From Candidatus Nitrotoga fabula (GTDB lineage: Bacteria; Pseudomonadota; Gammaproteobacteria; Burkholderiales; Gallionellaceae), in the NCBI RefSeq assembly GCF_905221025.1, contig NZ_CAJNBL010000009.1:1-53879 (forward strand): DNA of 53,879 nt. Direction: 5' to 3'. The position numbers and the translations under genes are program-made. Numbering within the stretch: position 1 is the first letter of the stretch; each line of letters begins with the position of its first letter. A model generated the notes under the pieces. The model saw only the letters and a program-made list of their open reading frames with translations. It was not told where the DNA came from and ran no database searches. Below, piece by piece: positions 20,865 through 30,925 of this stretch.

Positions 20865-22319
20865 TTAACTGGCAGGAAGAGGCTTTTCCAGCATCTGCAG
20901 CCCCCATGCCACGCCAAATCCGTTTACTTCACCAGTCACGATGCCTAGTCCACCTTCGCAACGGCTGGAGGATAAATCAATATGGAGCCAGGGGATGTTA
21001 TCGACAAAGCGTTTCAGGAACAGGGCGGCCAGTATGTGGTCGGCTTCGCCATCCAGTGTGCATTGTTTGATATCAGCAACTTTCGAGTCCAGTGCCGCTT
21101 CATAGTCTTCATCCAGCGGGAAGGAGCATAGCCGCTCTCCGCTGTCCTTGCCTGCCCTGATTGCACGCTGTAATAGTTCATCGCGGTTTCCGAGCACACC
21201 GCTGTAGCGCGCACCAAGGGCCATCGCCATGCTTCCGGTCAAAGTGGCAAAATCAATGATCAGGTCCGGCTTGGCGCGCGATGCCAGGGTGAGAGCATCT
21301 GCAAGCACCATGCGGCCCTCGGCATCGGTGTGAATAATTTCAATGGTCGTCCCGTTCAGGGCGGTTACGATGTCGTTTTGTTTGTAGGCTTTCGGACTGA
21401 TGTGGTTTTGTGCGATCGCCAGCCAGCAGTCGATGTTCACCATCATTGCGTTTTTTGAAGCGGCCAGCAGGATGCCAAGTGCAACGGCTGAACCGTTCAT
21501 ATCCTCGTGCATGCCGTGCATGTAGCGCGCTGGCTTCAGGTTGTGTCCGCCAGTATCGAAGCAGATGCCCTTGCCAACCAGTCCTATTGTTTGCCTGGCC
21601 TCGGGATGGGTATATCGCAGATGTACGATTGCCGCGTCTTCATCTTCGCTGCCCTGAGCCACAGCCACAAAGGCTCCAGCACCAAGCTTGCGCAGTTTTT
21701 TCAGGTCATAGTCGTTCTGTTCCCATCCCTGTTCTTTTGCAAGTTTTTTTATTCTGGCCCGGTATTGGGTAGGCGTCAGCTCGTTAGGAGGAAGGATGGT
21801 CAGTTCCCGGCACAGCAGGCTGCCTTCTGCCTGTGCCTTCAGGGATACAAAGGCCAGTTTGTCGTCAAAGCCATAGAGCTCAATGTTCTGGAGTGGTTTT
21901 TGATCGCTTTTTTTCTTGTGATCCGGCAAAAGAGAGCCATTTACCCAAGAGGCATACACAGCGAGTTTTGCTGCCTGCCGGCGCTGGTCCGGTTCTCCGA
22001 GTACCACGATGGCCAGGTTTTTTGGTTTCTCTTCCAGCAGGAGTTGCAAGGCCTTGCGAACCTGGGTCTGAAGGCTAAAAATTTCTCTGGAAAAATCCAG
22101 CATGGCCCATGTAATCAGGCCCCCGCTGGGGGTATTCGCAGAAACGGGTGTGCTGGCAAGTTCATCCGGTTTGAGTCCGCGTCGTGCCAGTACAGCCTTG
22201 AGCAGGGTATCCTGCGGCAAGTTCCGGGGTAATTTTTTTTCTTTCGGCAGTAATATCAGCATGTGCTGGCTGACAGGGTCATGGGGGGTAGCTGGCGAGA
22301 GGCTGAGTTGTGCTAGCAT
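20865..22319 (-). CDS. M17-family leucyl aminopeptidase
   Basis: A 484-aa cytosolic two-metal aminopeptidase. The C-terminal catalytic domain holds all expected ligands: [11 protein letters not shown] (Lys and Asp), the NLKP lysine, Asp in [13 protein letters not shown] and Asp/Glu/Arg in [14 protein letters not shown]. The N-terminal domain is divergent from PepA. Compared with classic PepA, the metal-ligand segment reads EDMNGSA instead of DMGGAA, and HTDAEGR replaces NTDAEGR, so it belongs to a less common M17 branch. The gene is divergent from thyA; its start at 22319 (MLAQLSLSP) could alternatively be the later [10 protein letters not shown]. Confidence 0.9.
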   Translation of the reverse strand: MLAQLSLSPATPHDPVSQHMLILLPKEKKLPRNLPQDTLLKAVLARRGLKPDELASTPVSANTPSGGLITWAMLDFSREIFSLQTQVRKALQLLLEEKPKNLAIVVLGEPDQRRQAAKLAVYASWVNGSLLPDHKKKSDQKPLQNIELYGFDDKLAFVSLKAQAEGSLLCRELTILPPNELTPTQYRARIKKLAKEQGWEQNDYDLKKLRKLGAGAFVAVAQGSEDEDAAIVHLRYTHPEARQTIGLVGKGICFDTGGHNLKPARYMHGMHEDMNGSAVALGILLAASKNAMMVNIDCWLAIAQNHISPKAYKQNDIVTALNGTTIEIIHTDAEGRMVLADALTLASRAKPDLIIDFATLTGSMAMALGARYSGVLGNRDELLQRAIRAGKDSGERLCSFPLDEDYEAALDSKVADIKQCTLDGEADHILAALFLKRFVDNIPWLHIDLSSSRCEGGLGIVTGEVNGFGVAWGLQMLEKPLPAS

Positions 22320-22389
22320 TAGGGTCTCACTGGGTCATGGTTTGTTCGGCATTATACAAACAGTTGTTATTCATTCTCGCGGAATTTCT

Positions 22390-23184
22390 ATGCGTCAGTA
22401 TTTGTATTTGTTAAAGCATGTTTTGAATCATGGTGCAAAGAAGAGTGACCGCACCGGAACCGGCACGATCAGCATCTTCGGCTACCAGATGCGATTTGAT
22501 CTGGGGCAGGGTTTCCCACTGGTCACGACCAAAAAATGTCACCTGAAATCCATTATTCATGAACTGCTCTGGTTTTTACAGGGCGATACCAACATCCGGT
22601 ATCTTAAGGAACATGGTGTCCGGATCTGGGATGAATGGGCAGATGGAGAAGGCAACCTTGGGCCGGTATATGGCATGCAGTGGCGCTCATGGCCGGCGGG
22701 GGACGGGCTTGTCATTGACCAGATTGCGGCGGTGGTGGAGCAGATTAAAGATAACCCGGATTCACGCCGGTTGATTGTTTCGGCCTGGAATGTGGCCGAA
22801 CTTGATCGGATGGCGCTGGCCCCCTGTCATATTCTGTTTCAGTTTTATGTGTCGGATGGCAGGCTTTCCTGTCAACTGTACCAGCGCAGCGCGGATATAT
22901 TTCTGGGGGTGCCGTTCAATATCGCATCCTATGCACTGTTAACCCTGATGGTGGCGCAAGTATGTGGCCTGAAACCAGGTGATTTTGTCCATACTTTTGG
23001 GGATGCGCATCTGTACAGCAACCATCTGGAGCAGGCGCGGCTGCAACTGGCGCGTGAACCGCGTGCGCTCCCCGTGATGTGTCTTAACCCCGAGGTGAAA
23101 GATATTTTTGCTTTCAGGTATGAAGATTTTACGTTGACAGGTTACGATCCGCATCCTGCGATTCAGGCTAAAGTGGCAGTATGA
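22390..23184 (+). CDS. thyA: thymidylate synthase
   Basis: Methylates dUMP to dTMP using methylene-tetrahydrofolate, which becomes dihydrofolate. The 264-aa product begins [20 protein letters not shown] at ATG 22390; the open frame upstream is spurious. Catalytic cysteine C146 lies in [11 protein letters not shown], matching the E. coli position exactly; [18 protein letters not shown] and the C-terminal AV tail that closes the active site are present. The last four bases overlap the folA start (ATGA), so the two are translationally coupled and paired in function, since DHFR recycles the folate ThyA oxidises. Confidence 0.98.
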   Translation: MRQYLYLLKHVLNHGAKKSDRTGTGTISIFGYQMRFDLGQGFPLVTTKKCHLKSIIHELLWFLQGDTNIRYLKEHGVRIWDEWADGEGNLGPVYGMQWRSWPAGDGLVIDQIAAVVEQIKDNPDSRRLIVSAWNVAELDRMALAPCHILFQFYVSDGRLSCQLYQRSADIFLGVPFNIASYALLTLMVAQVCGLKPGDFVHTFGDAHLYSNHLEQARLQLAREPRALPVMCLNPEVKDIFAFRYEDFTLTGYDPHPAIQAKVAV

Positions 23185-23696
23185 TGGGTAAGGAACGGGA
23201 GGAGAGGAAGAGTCGCCTCTCAATTATCGTAGCTATGGCCAGGAATCGGGTCATTGGGCTCAATAATGCCCTGCCCTGGCGTATTCCTGCAGACCTCAAG
23301 CATTTTAAATCACTTACCATGGGGCATCATATGATCATGGGGCGCAAGACATATGATTCCATCGGTAAGCCGCTGCCCGGACGGACTACTGTGGTCCTGT
23401 CGCGCAATCGTGCGTTAAAAATGGATGGGTGTGCCGTGGTGCATTCTTTGGAGGAAGCGTTTAAGGCTTGTGCCGGGGATGATGAAATTTTTATTGTCGG
23501 TGGCGCGGAGCTCTATGCATTGGCCATGCCGCTGGCGGACATAATCTACCTTACCGAGATTCAGCAGGACATGGCGGGGGATGCATATTTTCCGGAATTG
23601 GATAAAAATTCATGGCTGGAATCAGTGCGGGAGCGGTGCAGTCAGGAGACACCACAGAAACTGGAATTTCATTTTGTGACTTATCGCAGGAAGTAA
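23181..23696 (+). CDS. folA: dihydrofolate reductase
   Basis: Reduces dihydrofolate to tetrahydrofolate with NADPH, the target of trimethoprim. A 171-aa product with [13 protein letters not shown]-like start, [13 protein letters not shown] (catalytic Asp at residue 38), [20 protein letters not shown] and [10 protein letters not shown]. The N-terminus has about ten charged extra residues ([12 protein letters not shown]) because the gene starts inside the thyA stop codon; a later start is unlikely since there is no other Met before the first strand. It is second in the thyA-folA operon and is followed by a long hairpin. Confidence 0.97.
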   Translation: MMGKEREERKSRLSIIVAMARNRVIGLNNALPWRIPADLKHFKSLTMGHHMIMGRKTYDSIGKPLPGRTTVVLSRNRALKMDGCAVVHSLEEAFKACAGDDEIFIVGGAELYALAMPLADIIYLTEIQQDMAGDAYFPELDKNSWLESVRERCSQETPQKLEFHFVTYRRK

Positions 23697-23730
23697 TCGA
23701 TGAGATCGGAGATTGCCGACCTCATCGATT
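23695..23730 (+). terminator. long hairpin after folA
   Basis: AATCGATGAG / CTCATCGATT, 10 bp, plus an inner TCGG/CCGA. It begins inside the folA stop codon region and has no T-tract, so it may act as a weak terminator or 3' stabiliser. Confidence 0.55.
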
Positions 23731-23891
23731 CCGGCATGATCCGGGAGTCTGGTTTTCCAGGAGCGCGAGCTTGGTTTTGGGGATAAACATGGAAAATATA
23801 CCGTGACTCACTGGATAGATCGCACACACGTCTGTAATTCGCATTGCCCCAAAATCTGATGGGCTCTTGATCAAGGCGTATTATTTTTGCT

Positions 23892-26147
23892 CTAGTTGTT
23901 TAGTCTCACGCAATCCACATAGTAGCGGGGGCCTTCATTATTTTCGTTGGCCACCAGGCCGTGAATGTCGGTTTCAAATCCAGGAAACATCTGGTTAAAA
24001 TCGCGTGCAAACTTAAGGTAATCAACGATGGTTTTATTGAATCGTTCGCCTGGGATGAGCAACGGGATGCCGGGTGGATAAGGTGTCAGTAGCACGCTGG
24101 TGACGCGTCCTTCCAGTTCGTCGATCGAAACGCGGTCGATTTCACCGTGCGCCATTTTGGCGAAGGCATCGGAAGGTTTCATGGCAGGTTCCATGTTGGA
24201 AACGTAAATCTCCGTTGTTAGCCGTGCTACGTCATTGATTTTGTATACGCCGTGAATATGGTCGCAAAGATCGCGCAGACCGATTTTCTCATAGCGTGGA
24301 TATTGGGTGACAAATCCCGGCAGAACGCGCCATAATGGCTGATTTTTGTCGTAGTCATCCTTGAATTGCTGCAATTCGGTTACCATGGTGTTCCAGCGCC
24401 CTTTGGTAATCCCGATCGTAAACATGATGAAAAATGAATAGAGGCCGGTTTTTTCCACCACCACACCGTTTTCTGCAAGGTATTTAGTGACGATGGCAGC
24501 AGGGATGCCGGAGTCAGCAAAGTCTCCGTCTACATCCAGCCCGGGGGTGATAATTGTAGCCTTGATTGGATCAAGCATGTTGAATCCAGGGGCCAGATTG
24601 CCGAAGCCATGCCAGCGATCGTCAGTGTTCAGCATCCAGTCTTCGCGTGCGGCCATGCCCTCCTCGGAGAGATAGTCGGGCCCCCAGACCTTGAACCACC
24701 AGTCCGCCCCCCATTCTTCTCCAACTTTGCGCATGGCGCGACGAAAGTCTAGCGCTTCAGCAATCGATTCTTCAACCAGGGCTGTGCCGCCAGGAGGTTC
24801 CATCATGGCGGCAGCAACGTCACATGATGCGATAATGGCATACTGGGGACTGGTAGAAGTATGCATCAGGTAGGCTTCATTAAAACAGTCGCGGTCCAAC
24901 TTATTTGCCTCGCTATCCTGTACCAGGATCTGTGATGCCTGGCTCAGTCCGGCCAGCATCTTGTGGGTTGACTGTGTAGAAAATACCATGGATTGCTTGC
25001 ATGGCTGGCGGTTTTGGCCTATTGCGTGCATGTCCCTGTAGAAATCATGGAAAGCGGCGTGCGGGAGCCATGCTTCGTCAAAAAGCAGGGTATCAATTTG
25101 CCCGTCCAGCATTTGTTTGAGTGTTTCTACGTTGTATAGCACGCCATCGTAAGTGCTCTGGGTGATCGTCAGGATGCGTGGCTTTTGTTTTTTGTTTTTG
25201 ATGAAATGATTGGCATCAATCTTGCGCTGGATTGTTTCCATCTTGAATTCGTCCAGTGAAATGGGTCCGATAATACCGAAATGGTTGCGTGTCGGCATCA
25301 GGAACACGGGGATGGCACCAGTCATGATGATGGAATGCAGAATGGATTTATGACAATTGCGGTCCACCACTACGATATCGTCCGGTGCGACTGTGGAATG
25401 CCATACAATTTTATTGGAAGTGGAAGTTCCATTCGTTACAAAGAAAAGATGATCGCAGTTGAAGATACGTGCTGCATTGCGCTCACTGGCCGCCACAGGC
25501 CCAGTATGGTCAAGCAGCTGGCCAAGTTCATCGACGGCATTGCATACATCTGCGCGCAGCATGTTTTCACCAAAAAATTGGTGGAACATCCGGCCTACCG
25601 GAGATTTCAGGAAGGCAACGCCCCCGGAGTGGCCGGGACAATGCCAGGAGTAGGAGCCATCCTGGGCGTAGTTGACCAGTGCGCGGAAAAACGGTGGCGC
25701 GAGCGAGTCCAGGTATAACCGGGCCTCGCGGATGATGTGGCGCGCTACAAATTCCGGGGTGTCTTCATGCATATGGATGAATCCGTGCAATTCGCGCAGG
25801 ATGTCATTGGGTATGTGGCGTGATGTACGTGTTTCGCCGTAGAGATAAATTGGAATATCGGCATTTTTGAAGCGTATTTCTTCCACGAAGGCGCGTATGT
25901 TTTTTAACGCGATAGTCGTTTCTTCCAGACTGCCGCCGCCAAATTCCTCGTCGTCGATTGACAGCAGAAAGGCAGAAGCTCTGCTTTGCTGTTGAACGAA
26001 CGACGTTAAATCCCCGTAGCTGGTTATGCCCAGCACTTCCATGCCCTCTTTCTGGATGGCGCTTGCCAATGCCCGTACACTCAGGCCACTGGAATTTTCT
26101 GAGCGAAAGTCTTCGTCGATAATGATAATGGGGAAATTAAATTTCAT
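23892..26147 (-). CDS. Orn/Lys/Arg decarboxylase, class I (probably arginine decarboxylase)
   Basis: A 751-aa PLP enzyme of the biodegradative AdiA/CadA/SpeF fold. Domains: N-terminal response-regulator-like wing (1-130), PLP domain with SWHCPGHSGGVAFLKSPVG, THGTSTSNK-like FVTNGTSTSNKIV, FDEAWLPHAAFH and the PLP lysine K396 in STHKMLAGLSQ, then a C-terminal domain with YPPGIPLLIPGE. Length (about 755) is nearest to inducible arginine decarboxylase, but substrate cannot be settled from sequence alone. Its product would feed polyamine synthesis or consume protons. It is last in the apbC-dcd-orf-decarboxylase series on this strand. Confidence 0.93.
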   Translation of the reverse strand: MKFNFPIIIIDEDFRSENSSGLSVRALASAIQKEGMEVLGITSYGDLTSFVQQQSRASAFLLSIDDEEFGGGSLEETTIALKNIRAFVEEIRFKNADIPIYLYGETRTSRHIPNDILRELHGFIHMHEDTPEFVARHIIREARLYLDSLAPPFFRALVNYAQDGSYSWHCPGHSGGVAFLKSPVGRMFHQFFGENMLRADVCNAVDELGQLLDHTGPVAASERNAARIFNCDHLFFVTNGTSTSNKIVWHSTVAPDDIVVVDRNCHKSILHSIIMTGAIPVFLMPTRNHFGIIGPISLDEFKMETIQRKIDANHFIKNKKQKPRILTITQSTYDGVLYNVETLKQMLDGQIDTLLFDEAWLPHAAFHDFYRDMHAIGQNRQPCKQSMVFSTQSTHKMLAGLSQASQILVQDSEANKLDRDCFNEAYLMHTSTSPQYAIIASCDVAAAMMEPPGGTALVEESIAEALDFRRAMRKVGEEWGADWWFKVWGPDYLSEEGMAAREDWMLNTDDRWHGFGNLAPGFNMLDPIKATIITPGLDVDGDFADSGIPAAIVTKYLAENGVVVEKTGLYSFFIMFTIGITKGRWNTMVTELQQFKDDYDKNQPLWRVLPGFVTQYPRYEKIGLRDLCDHIHGVYKINDVARLTTEIYVSNMEPAMKPSDAFAKMAHGEIDRVSIDELEGRVTSVLLTPYPPGIPLLIPGERFNKTIVDYLKFARDFNQMFPGFETDIHGLVANENNEGPRYYVDCVRLNN

Positions 26148-26323
26148 TACAGTGCTCCTTGCTGGAGAATTGTTCGGGGGTAACAGGATGGGGCCGGATC
26201 GGATAACGAGAAGCTGGCAACGATGGGTTGGAGTTACGTTAGCAGAAATAAGGGTGTTGGTTATATGCTTTAGAGGTGTTTAAGCCGGGCCAGATTATAA
26301 TTCCTGCAGTCACAATGGGCTAG

Positions 26324-26599
26324 TCAGTTTTCGGGTAAATAGGGGTTAATCAAGGACTGGACCAAATCGATGAGCGCCGCGCGGAACTGCTGTTCGTCGC
26401 ACCCCATGAGCACTGCGTCTTCCAGCGCATCTTGGCATATCTGGCGAATTTCTTCCATATTTTCGTTCAGTACCTTGATCTTTTCCACACATGCGACTAC
26501 CTCGCCGGATGGGCTACGCCAGATGGTTTGAGGACAGGTTGCCATTGAATGAATGTCCCGGTAAGGTTCGTGAAAAATAACGGATGGAGGTTCTGCCAT
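26324..26599 (-). CDS. small conserved-looking cytoplasmic protein between dcd and the decarboxylase gene
   Basis: A 91-aa product, MAEPPSVIFHEPYRDIHSMA at its start, with a core CPQTIWRSPSGEVVACVEKI and an acidic helical C-terminus (NMEEIRQICQDALEDAVLMG). No signal peptide or membrane segment. It lies 67 bp after dcd and 176 bp before the decarboxylase gene on the same strand, so it is probably in the same transcript. I recognise the pattern as one seen next to dcd in betaproteobacteria but know no function. Two cysteines (C22 and C37) are potentially interesting. Confidence 0.72.
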   Translation of the reverse strand: MAEPPSVIFHEPYRDIHSMATCPQTIWRSPSGEVVACVEKIKVLNENMEEIRQICQDALEDAVLMGCDEQQFRAALIDLVQSLINPYLPEN

Positions 26600-26666
26600 C
26601 CACCCTGCTTTATATTTTATCTACGCGTTGGTGTCAAAGAGACGGGCTTTAAATTCCAGCTGGAAT

Positions 26667-27233
26667 TTATATTTTGGGCAGGGTTACTCCAGTCTGGTTC
26701 TGGTATTTTCCACTCCTGTCATGGTAAGAGGTTTCACATACTTCGTCAGATTCCAGGAAAATTACCTGGGCTACGCCTTCATTGGCGTAGATTTTTGCCG
26801 GTAATGGTGTGGTATTGGAAAATTCCAGGGTAACATAGCCTTGCCACTCAGGTTCCAGTGGGGTGACGTTGACAATGATGCCACATCGCGCATAGGTGGA
26901 TTTACCAAGGCAAATCGTCAGAACGTTGCGCGGGATGCGAAAATGTTCCACGGTCCGTGCTAGCGCAAAAGAGTTTGGTGGAATAATGCAGTAGTCGCTC
27001 TTCAGCTCGATGAAAGAGTTGGCGTCAAAATTCTTCGGATCGACGATCGTGCTGTTGATATTGGTGAAAAGTTTGAATTCGTCCGAGCAGCGGATGTCAT
27101 ATCCGTAGCTTGATGTGCCATAGGATACGATACGCTGCCCCCCCATTTCTTTCACCTGCCCAGGTTCGAAAGGTTCGATCATGCCATGCCGTTCGGCCAT
27201 GTGACGTATCCACTTGTCTGATTTAATACTCAT
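26667..27233 (-). CDS. dcd: dCTP deaminase
   Basis: Deaminates dCTP to dUTP, the main route to dUMP for thymidylate synthesis in this enzyme type. The 188-aa trimeric product has [39 protein letters not shown], the active-site [21 protein letters not shown] with its catalytic Glu, and a flexible C-terminus [14 protein letters not shown] that closes on the nucleotide. Start [19 protein letters not shown] is canonical. It lies 72 bp downstream of apbC. Functionally it links to thyA and folA at 22-23 kb. Confidence 0.97.
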   Translation of the reverse strand: MSIKSDKWIRHMAERHGMIEPFEPGQVKEMGGQRIVSYGTSSYGYDIRCSDEFKLFTNINSTIVDPKNFDANSFIELKSDYCIIPPNSFALARTVEHFRIPRNVLTICLGKSTYARCGIIVNVTPLEPEWQGYVTLEFSNTTPLPAKIYANEGVAQVIFLESDEVCETSYHDRSGKYQNQTGVTLPKI

Positions 27234-27305
27234 GTCTATTTTTTTCAGGTGAGGAGGGGGCAGTTTAGGAATAAGAACGTGTGATCGTGCGGTGCATTTT
27301 TTTGG

Positions 27306-28400
27306 TCATGTATTTTGTATCACGATCTTGGGGAATGCCGAGCTGTAGTCCTGGGCCATTTCAGCAATTTTTACCGCGAGGCGACGTGCAATCTGCTTGT
27401 ACACTCTGGCAGCTGCGTTGTCCGGGTCGGCCACTACAGTTGGGTTGCCGGAATCCGCCTGCTCGCGGATATGGATATCCAGAGGCAAGGAACCCAGAAG
27501 TTCTATATTATAGTCATGGCACATTTTTTCAGCGCCACCGCTGCCAAAGATATGTTCTTCGTGGCCGCATTTTGAACAGATGTGCGTGCTCATGTTTTCT
27601 ATAATGCCCAGAGTTTTGATGTTCACTTTGTCGAACATTTTCAGCCCCTTGCGTGCATCCATCAGTGCGATGTCCTGTGGCGTGGTTACGATGACCGCGC
27701 CGGTGACCGGGACTTTTTGCGATAAGGTAAGCTGAATGTCTCCGGTGCCGGGTGGCATATCCACGACCAGGTAATCCAGTTCGTTCCAGCGAGTCTGATG
27801 GAGCAGCTGATCCAGTGCCTGGGTAACCATCGGGCCGCGCCATACCATGGGTACATCCTCGCCCTGGATCATGAAGCCAATGGACATGACTTGCAGCCCG
27901 TGTCCCAGCATGGGTTCAACCGATTTTCCGTCGCGTGAAACCGGTTGTCCTTTGATGCCCATCATGGCGGGCTGAGAGGGGCCATAAATATCTGCATCCA
28001 GAATTCCGACCCGCGCACCTTCTGCTGCCAGTGCCAGCGCCAGGTTCACGGCGGTAGTGGATTTCCCCACGCCCCCCTTGCCGCTTGCCACGGCAATAAT
28101 GTTTTTTACTCCGTCCACCAGCTTGATCCCTCGCTGAACGGCATGGGGCACTACCTTGCTGCTTACATGCACGGAAATGGATTCGGCATCGGGCAATGCA
28201 CTGCGCAAATGGCTTTCAACCATCGTGCGAATTTCATTCCATACACTTTTTGCAGGATAGCCAAGCTGGATGTCAAGCGACAGGTGATTGCCGCTGATCT
28301 GGATATTTTTTGCCGACTTGCTGGAAAAAAAGTCCTTTTTTGTATTAGGGTCAGTTAATTTCTCCAGTGCGGCCTGTACATCTGAATCGGTAAAGCTCAT
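27306..28400 (-). CDS. apbC: Mrp/ApbC iron-sulfur cluster carrier ATPase
   Basis: A 364-aa P-loop ATPase of the MinD/Mrp group that carries Fe-S clusters to apoproteins. The N-terminal domain (1-90) is the MIP18/DUF59 type; then the deviant Walker A VASGKGGVGKSTTAVNLALA, DADIYGPSQP, DMPPGTGDIQLTLSQ, and the cluster-binding C-x-x-C in ENMSTHICSKCGHEEHIFG. Length is typical. It is divergent from metG (starts about 110 bp apart), the common betaproteobacterial arrangement, and heads the leftward series with dcd. Confidence 0.96.
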   Translation of the reverse strand: MSFTDSDVQAALEKLTDPNTKKDFFSSKSAKNIQISGNHLSLDIQLGYPAKSVWNEIRTMVESHLRSALPDAESISVHVSSKVVPHAVQRGIKLVDGVKNIIAVASGKGGVGKSTTAVNLALALAAEGARVGILDADIYGPSQPAMMGIKGQPVSRDGKSVEPMLGHGLQVMSIGFMIQGEDVPMVWRGPMVTQALDQLLHQTRWNELDYLVVDMPPGTGDIQLTLSQKVPVTGAVIVTTPQDIALMDARKGLKMFDKVNIKTLGIIENMSTHICSKCGHEEHIFGSGGAEKMCHDYNIELLGSLPLDIHIREQADSGNPTVVADPDNAAARVYKQIARRLAVKIAEMAQDYSSAFPKIVIQNT

Positions 28401-28512
28401 GTGCTATTCCTGCAATCGAATCCTTGGGGCGAACATTCTACCCAAGATTCCACGCCACGCCTATAGTGCAATTTTGCTACAATTACATTAATTTACACTG
28501 GGTTTTACATTC

Positions 28513-30666
28513 ATGTCGCGCACGATATTGGTTACCTCCGCATTGCCTTATGCCAATGGCAGTATTCATCTGGGTCACCTGGTTGAATATATTCAGACAG
28601 ATATATGGGTACGTTTTCAGAAAATGCAAGGCAATACCTGTTTCTATATTTGTGCTGATGATACGCATGGTACGCCCGTCATGCTTCGCGCAGAAACGGA
28701 AGGCATCACTCCTGAACAACTGATTGATCGCGTATGGCATGAGCACAAATCTGCTTTCGAAGGCTTTCATGTTGAGTTTGACCACTATGGCAGCACCAAC
28801 AGCGACGAAACCAGAGGGTTTGCAGAGGAGATTTACCGCAGGCTGAAAGCTGCAAGCCTGATTGAAGTGCGTTCTGTCGAGCAGTTTTATGACCCCGTCA
28901 AGAAGATGTTCCTGCCTGACCGCTTTATCAAGGGTGAATGCCCCAGGTGCCATGCCAAAGATCAATATGGCGACAATTGCGAAGTCTGCGGTTCTACATA
29001 TTCGCCTACCGAATTGATCAACCCCTACTCTTCTGTATCGGGTGCGCAACCGGAGCAACGCAGTTCGGAGCATTATTTTTTTAAATTGTCTGATGCGCGT
29101 TGCCATGATTTTCTGAACAGCTGGACGCAGGGCAGGTTGGATAAGCAGAAAGTTGCACCGCTGCAGGCAGAAGCAGCCAACAAGATGCGCGAATGGTTTG
29201 CTGCTGGCCTGTCCGACTGGGATATCTCTCGTGATGCGCCGTATTTTGGCTTTGAAATTCCGGATGCTCCTGGTAAGTATTTTTATGTCTGGCTGGATGC
29301 CCCGGTTGGCTACATGGGGAGCTTCAGGAGACTGTGTGCGGATAAAGGGATCAATTTTAATGAATACTGGCGTGCAGATTCCAATGTCGAGCTATATCAT
29401 TTCATTGGCAAGGACATCCTCTATTTTCACGCATTGTTCTGGCCTGCGATGCTTGAGTTTTCGGATTTTCGCACCCCAACGCAGATATTTGCGCACGGTT
29501 TCCTTACGGTTAACGGAGAAAAAATGAGCAAGTCGCGCGGGACTTTTATTACCGCCGATAGCTACCTCCGTCAGGGGCTGAATCCGGAATACCTTCGGTA
29601 TTATTATGCCGCAAAACTGAATGGAACCATGGAAGACATCGACCTGAATCTGGAAGATTTTGCAGTCAAGGTGAACAGTGATCTGATCGGTAAGTTCATC
29701 AACCTGGCCTCGCGTGCGGCGGGTTTTATTGCCAAGCGTTTTGGCGGAAAACTTGCAAAAAAAGGTATTAGGTCAGAGTGCGCCGAATTAACAATGTTTA
29801 TGCTAAAAACTCAGAATTTAGAGGATATTGGTTTTTTATGGGAGGGTGAATCCATTCATACCCAAAACATTGCCAAACTATATGAGCAGCGTAATTACGC
29901 CCATGCGTTGCGTCAAATCATGTATCTGGCCGATATTGTGAACAAATACGTCGATTGCTATAAACCATGGGAGCTGGCCAAGGAGGAAGAAAACCATGAC
30001 AGATTGCATGAAGTCTGTACGGTTATTCTGAATGCATTCAAGAGGCTGACGGTTTACCTGAAGCCAGTACTGCCAAAGCTGGCTCAGGATGTTGAAATTT
30101 TTTTCAATATTCAACAGCTTGTATGGAGTGATGCGGATGAGATGTTGCCTGATCACCATGCAATTAATCCTTATTCACACCTGATGGCCCGTATTGAGCC
30201 AGAAATGATTAAAGCCATGATTGCTGCCAATCAGCAAAGCCTAAAGCCCCTGCCTGAATCGCACTCTCCTGCGCGGCATGCAGAAGCACAGCTGCATGAT
30301 TCTGTGCAGCAGAAAGCTGCCGGAGGGGAGGTATCTTCGGTGATCTCGATAGAGGATTTCAGCAAAGTAGACTTGCGTGTGGCGAAAATTGTCAAGGCAG
30401 AGCATGTTGAAGGGGCGGAGAAGTTGTTAAAGCTGACGCTGGATATCGGTGAAGAAAGGTCGCGCACGGTATTTGCCGGAATCAAGTCGGTGTACGATCC
30501 TGAAAAACTGCAGGGAAGAATGACAGTCATGGTCGCCAATCTTGCGCCGCGCAAGATGAAATTTGGTTTGTCGGAAGGGATGGTTCTGGCAGCTTCCGGT
30601 GAGGCTCCTGGCCTGTTCATTCTCAGTCCGGACGACGGCGCTCAGCCCGGTATGCGAATCAAGTAG
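28513..30666 (+). CDS. metG: methionyl-tRNA synthetase
   Basis: Charges tRNA-Met, including the initiator. The 717-aa product has the HIGH motif in [11 protein letters not shown], the zinc-binding insertion [22 protein letters not shown] in [12 protein letters not shown], an anticodon-binding helical domain, and a C-terminal Trbp111-type tRNA-binding domain from about residue 615 ([32 protein letters not shown]-like). Start [20 protein letters not shown] at 28513 is canonical. It is divergent from apbC and convergent with dnaE, with about 260 bp between the last two and no clear terminator. Confidence 0.98.
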   Translation: MSRTILVTSALPYANGSIHLGHLVEYIQTDIWVRFQKMQGNTCFYICADDTHGTPVMLRAETEGITPEQLIDRVWHEHKSAFEGFHVEFDHYGSTNSDETRGFAEEIYRRLKAASLIEVRSVEQFYDPVKKMFLPDRFIKGECPRCHAKDQYGDNCEVCGSTYSPTELINPYSSVSGAQPEQRSSEHYFFKLSDARCHDFLNSWTQGRLDKQKVAPLQAEAANKMREWFAAGLSDWDISRDAPYFGFEIPDAPGKYFYVWLDAPVGYMGSFRRLCADKGINFNEYWRADSNVELYHFIGKDILYFHALFWPAMLEFSDFRTPTQIFAHGFLTVNGEKMSKSRGTFITADSYLRQGLNPEYLRYYYAAKLNGTMEDIDLNLEDFAVKVNSDLIGKFINLASRAAGFIAKRFGGKLAKKGIRSECAELTMFMLKTQNLEDIGFLWEGESIHTQNIAKLYEQRNYAHALRQIMYLADIVNKYVDCYKPWELAKEEENHDRLHEVCTVILNAFKRLTVYLKPVLPKLAQDVEIFFNIQQLVWSDADEMLPDHHAINPYSHLMARIEPEMIKAMIAANQQSLKPLPESHSPARHAEAQLHDSVQQKAAGGEVSSVISIEDFSKVDLRVAKIVKAEHVEGAEKLLKLTLDIGEERSRTVFAGIKSVYDPEKLQGRMTVMVANLAPRKMKFGLSEGMVLAASGEAPGLFILSPDDGAQPGMRIK

Positions 30667-30925
30667 ACATGACATGATGCGTATCCGGGTAGATATGCCT
30701 AAGGTTCCTTAAAGTATCTCGCTCATCCGGTTTTCTTTTACCATTGGCCTTTTCTAGTGGCCTGGATTGAAATTGCCTGCTGATTGCAGGATTGTCAATG
30801 TCCGGGGCGAATTCTGCAGGCTTTTCAAATCAGGTTGCCTTGTGGTCAGGGCAGTGGTGGGAAATGACCCGGCTGGGTAGCAGGCGATGCTGTGGGTAAA
30901 AGTAGAGTGTTATTGGACAGATGCG

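Noticed and set aside
22102-22389. Extended N-terminus for thyA
   Set aside because: It overlaps the divergent aminopeptidase gene; ATG 22390 gives the exact family length with the catalytic cysteine at 146.
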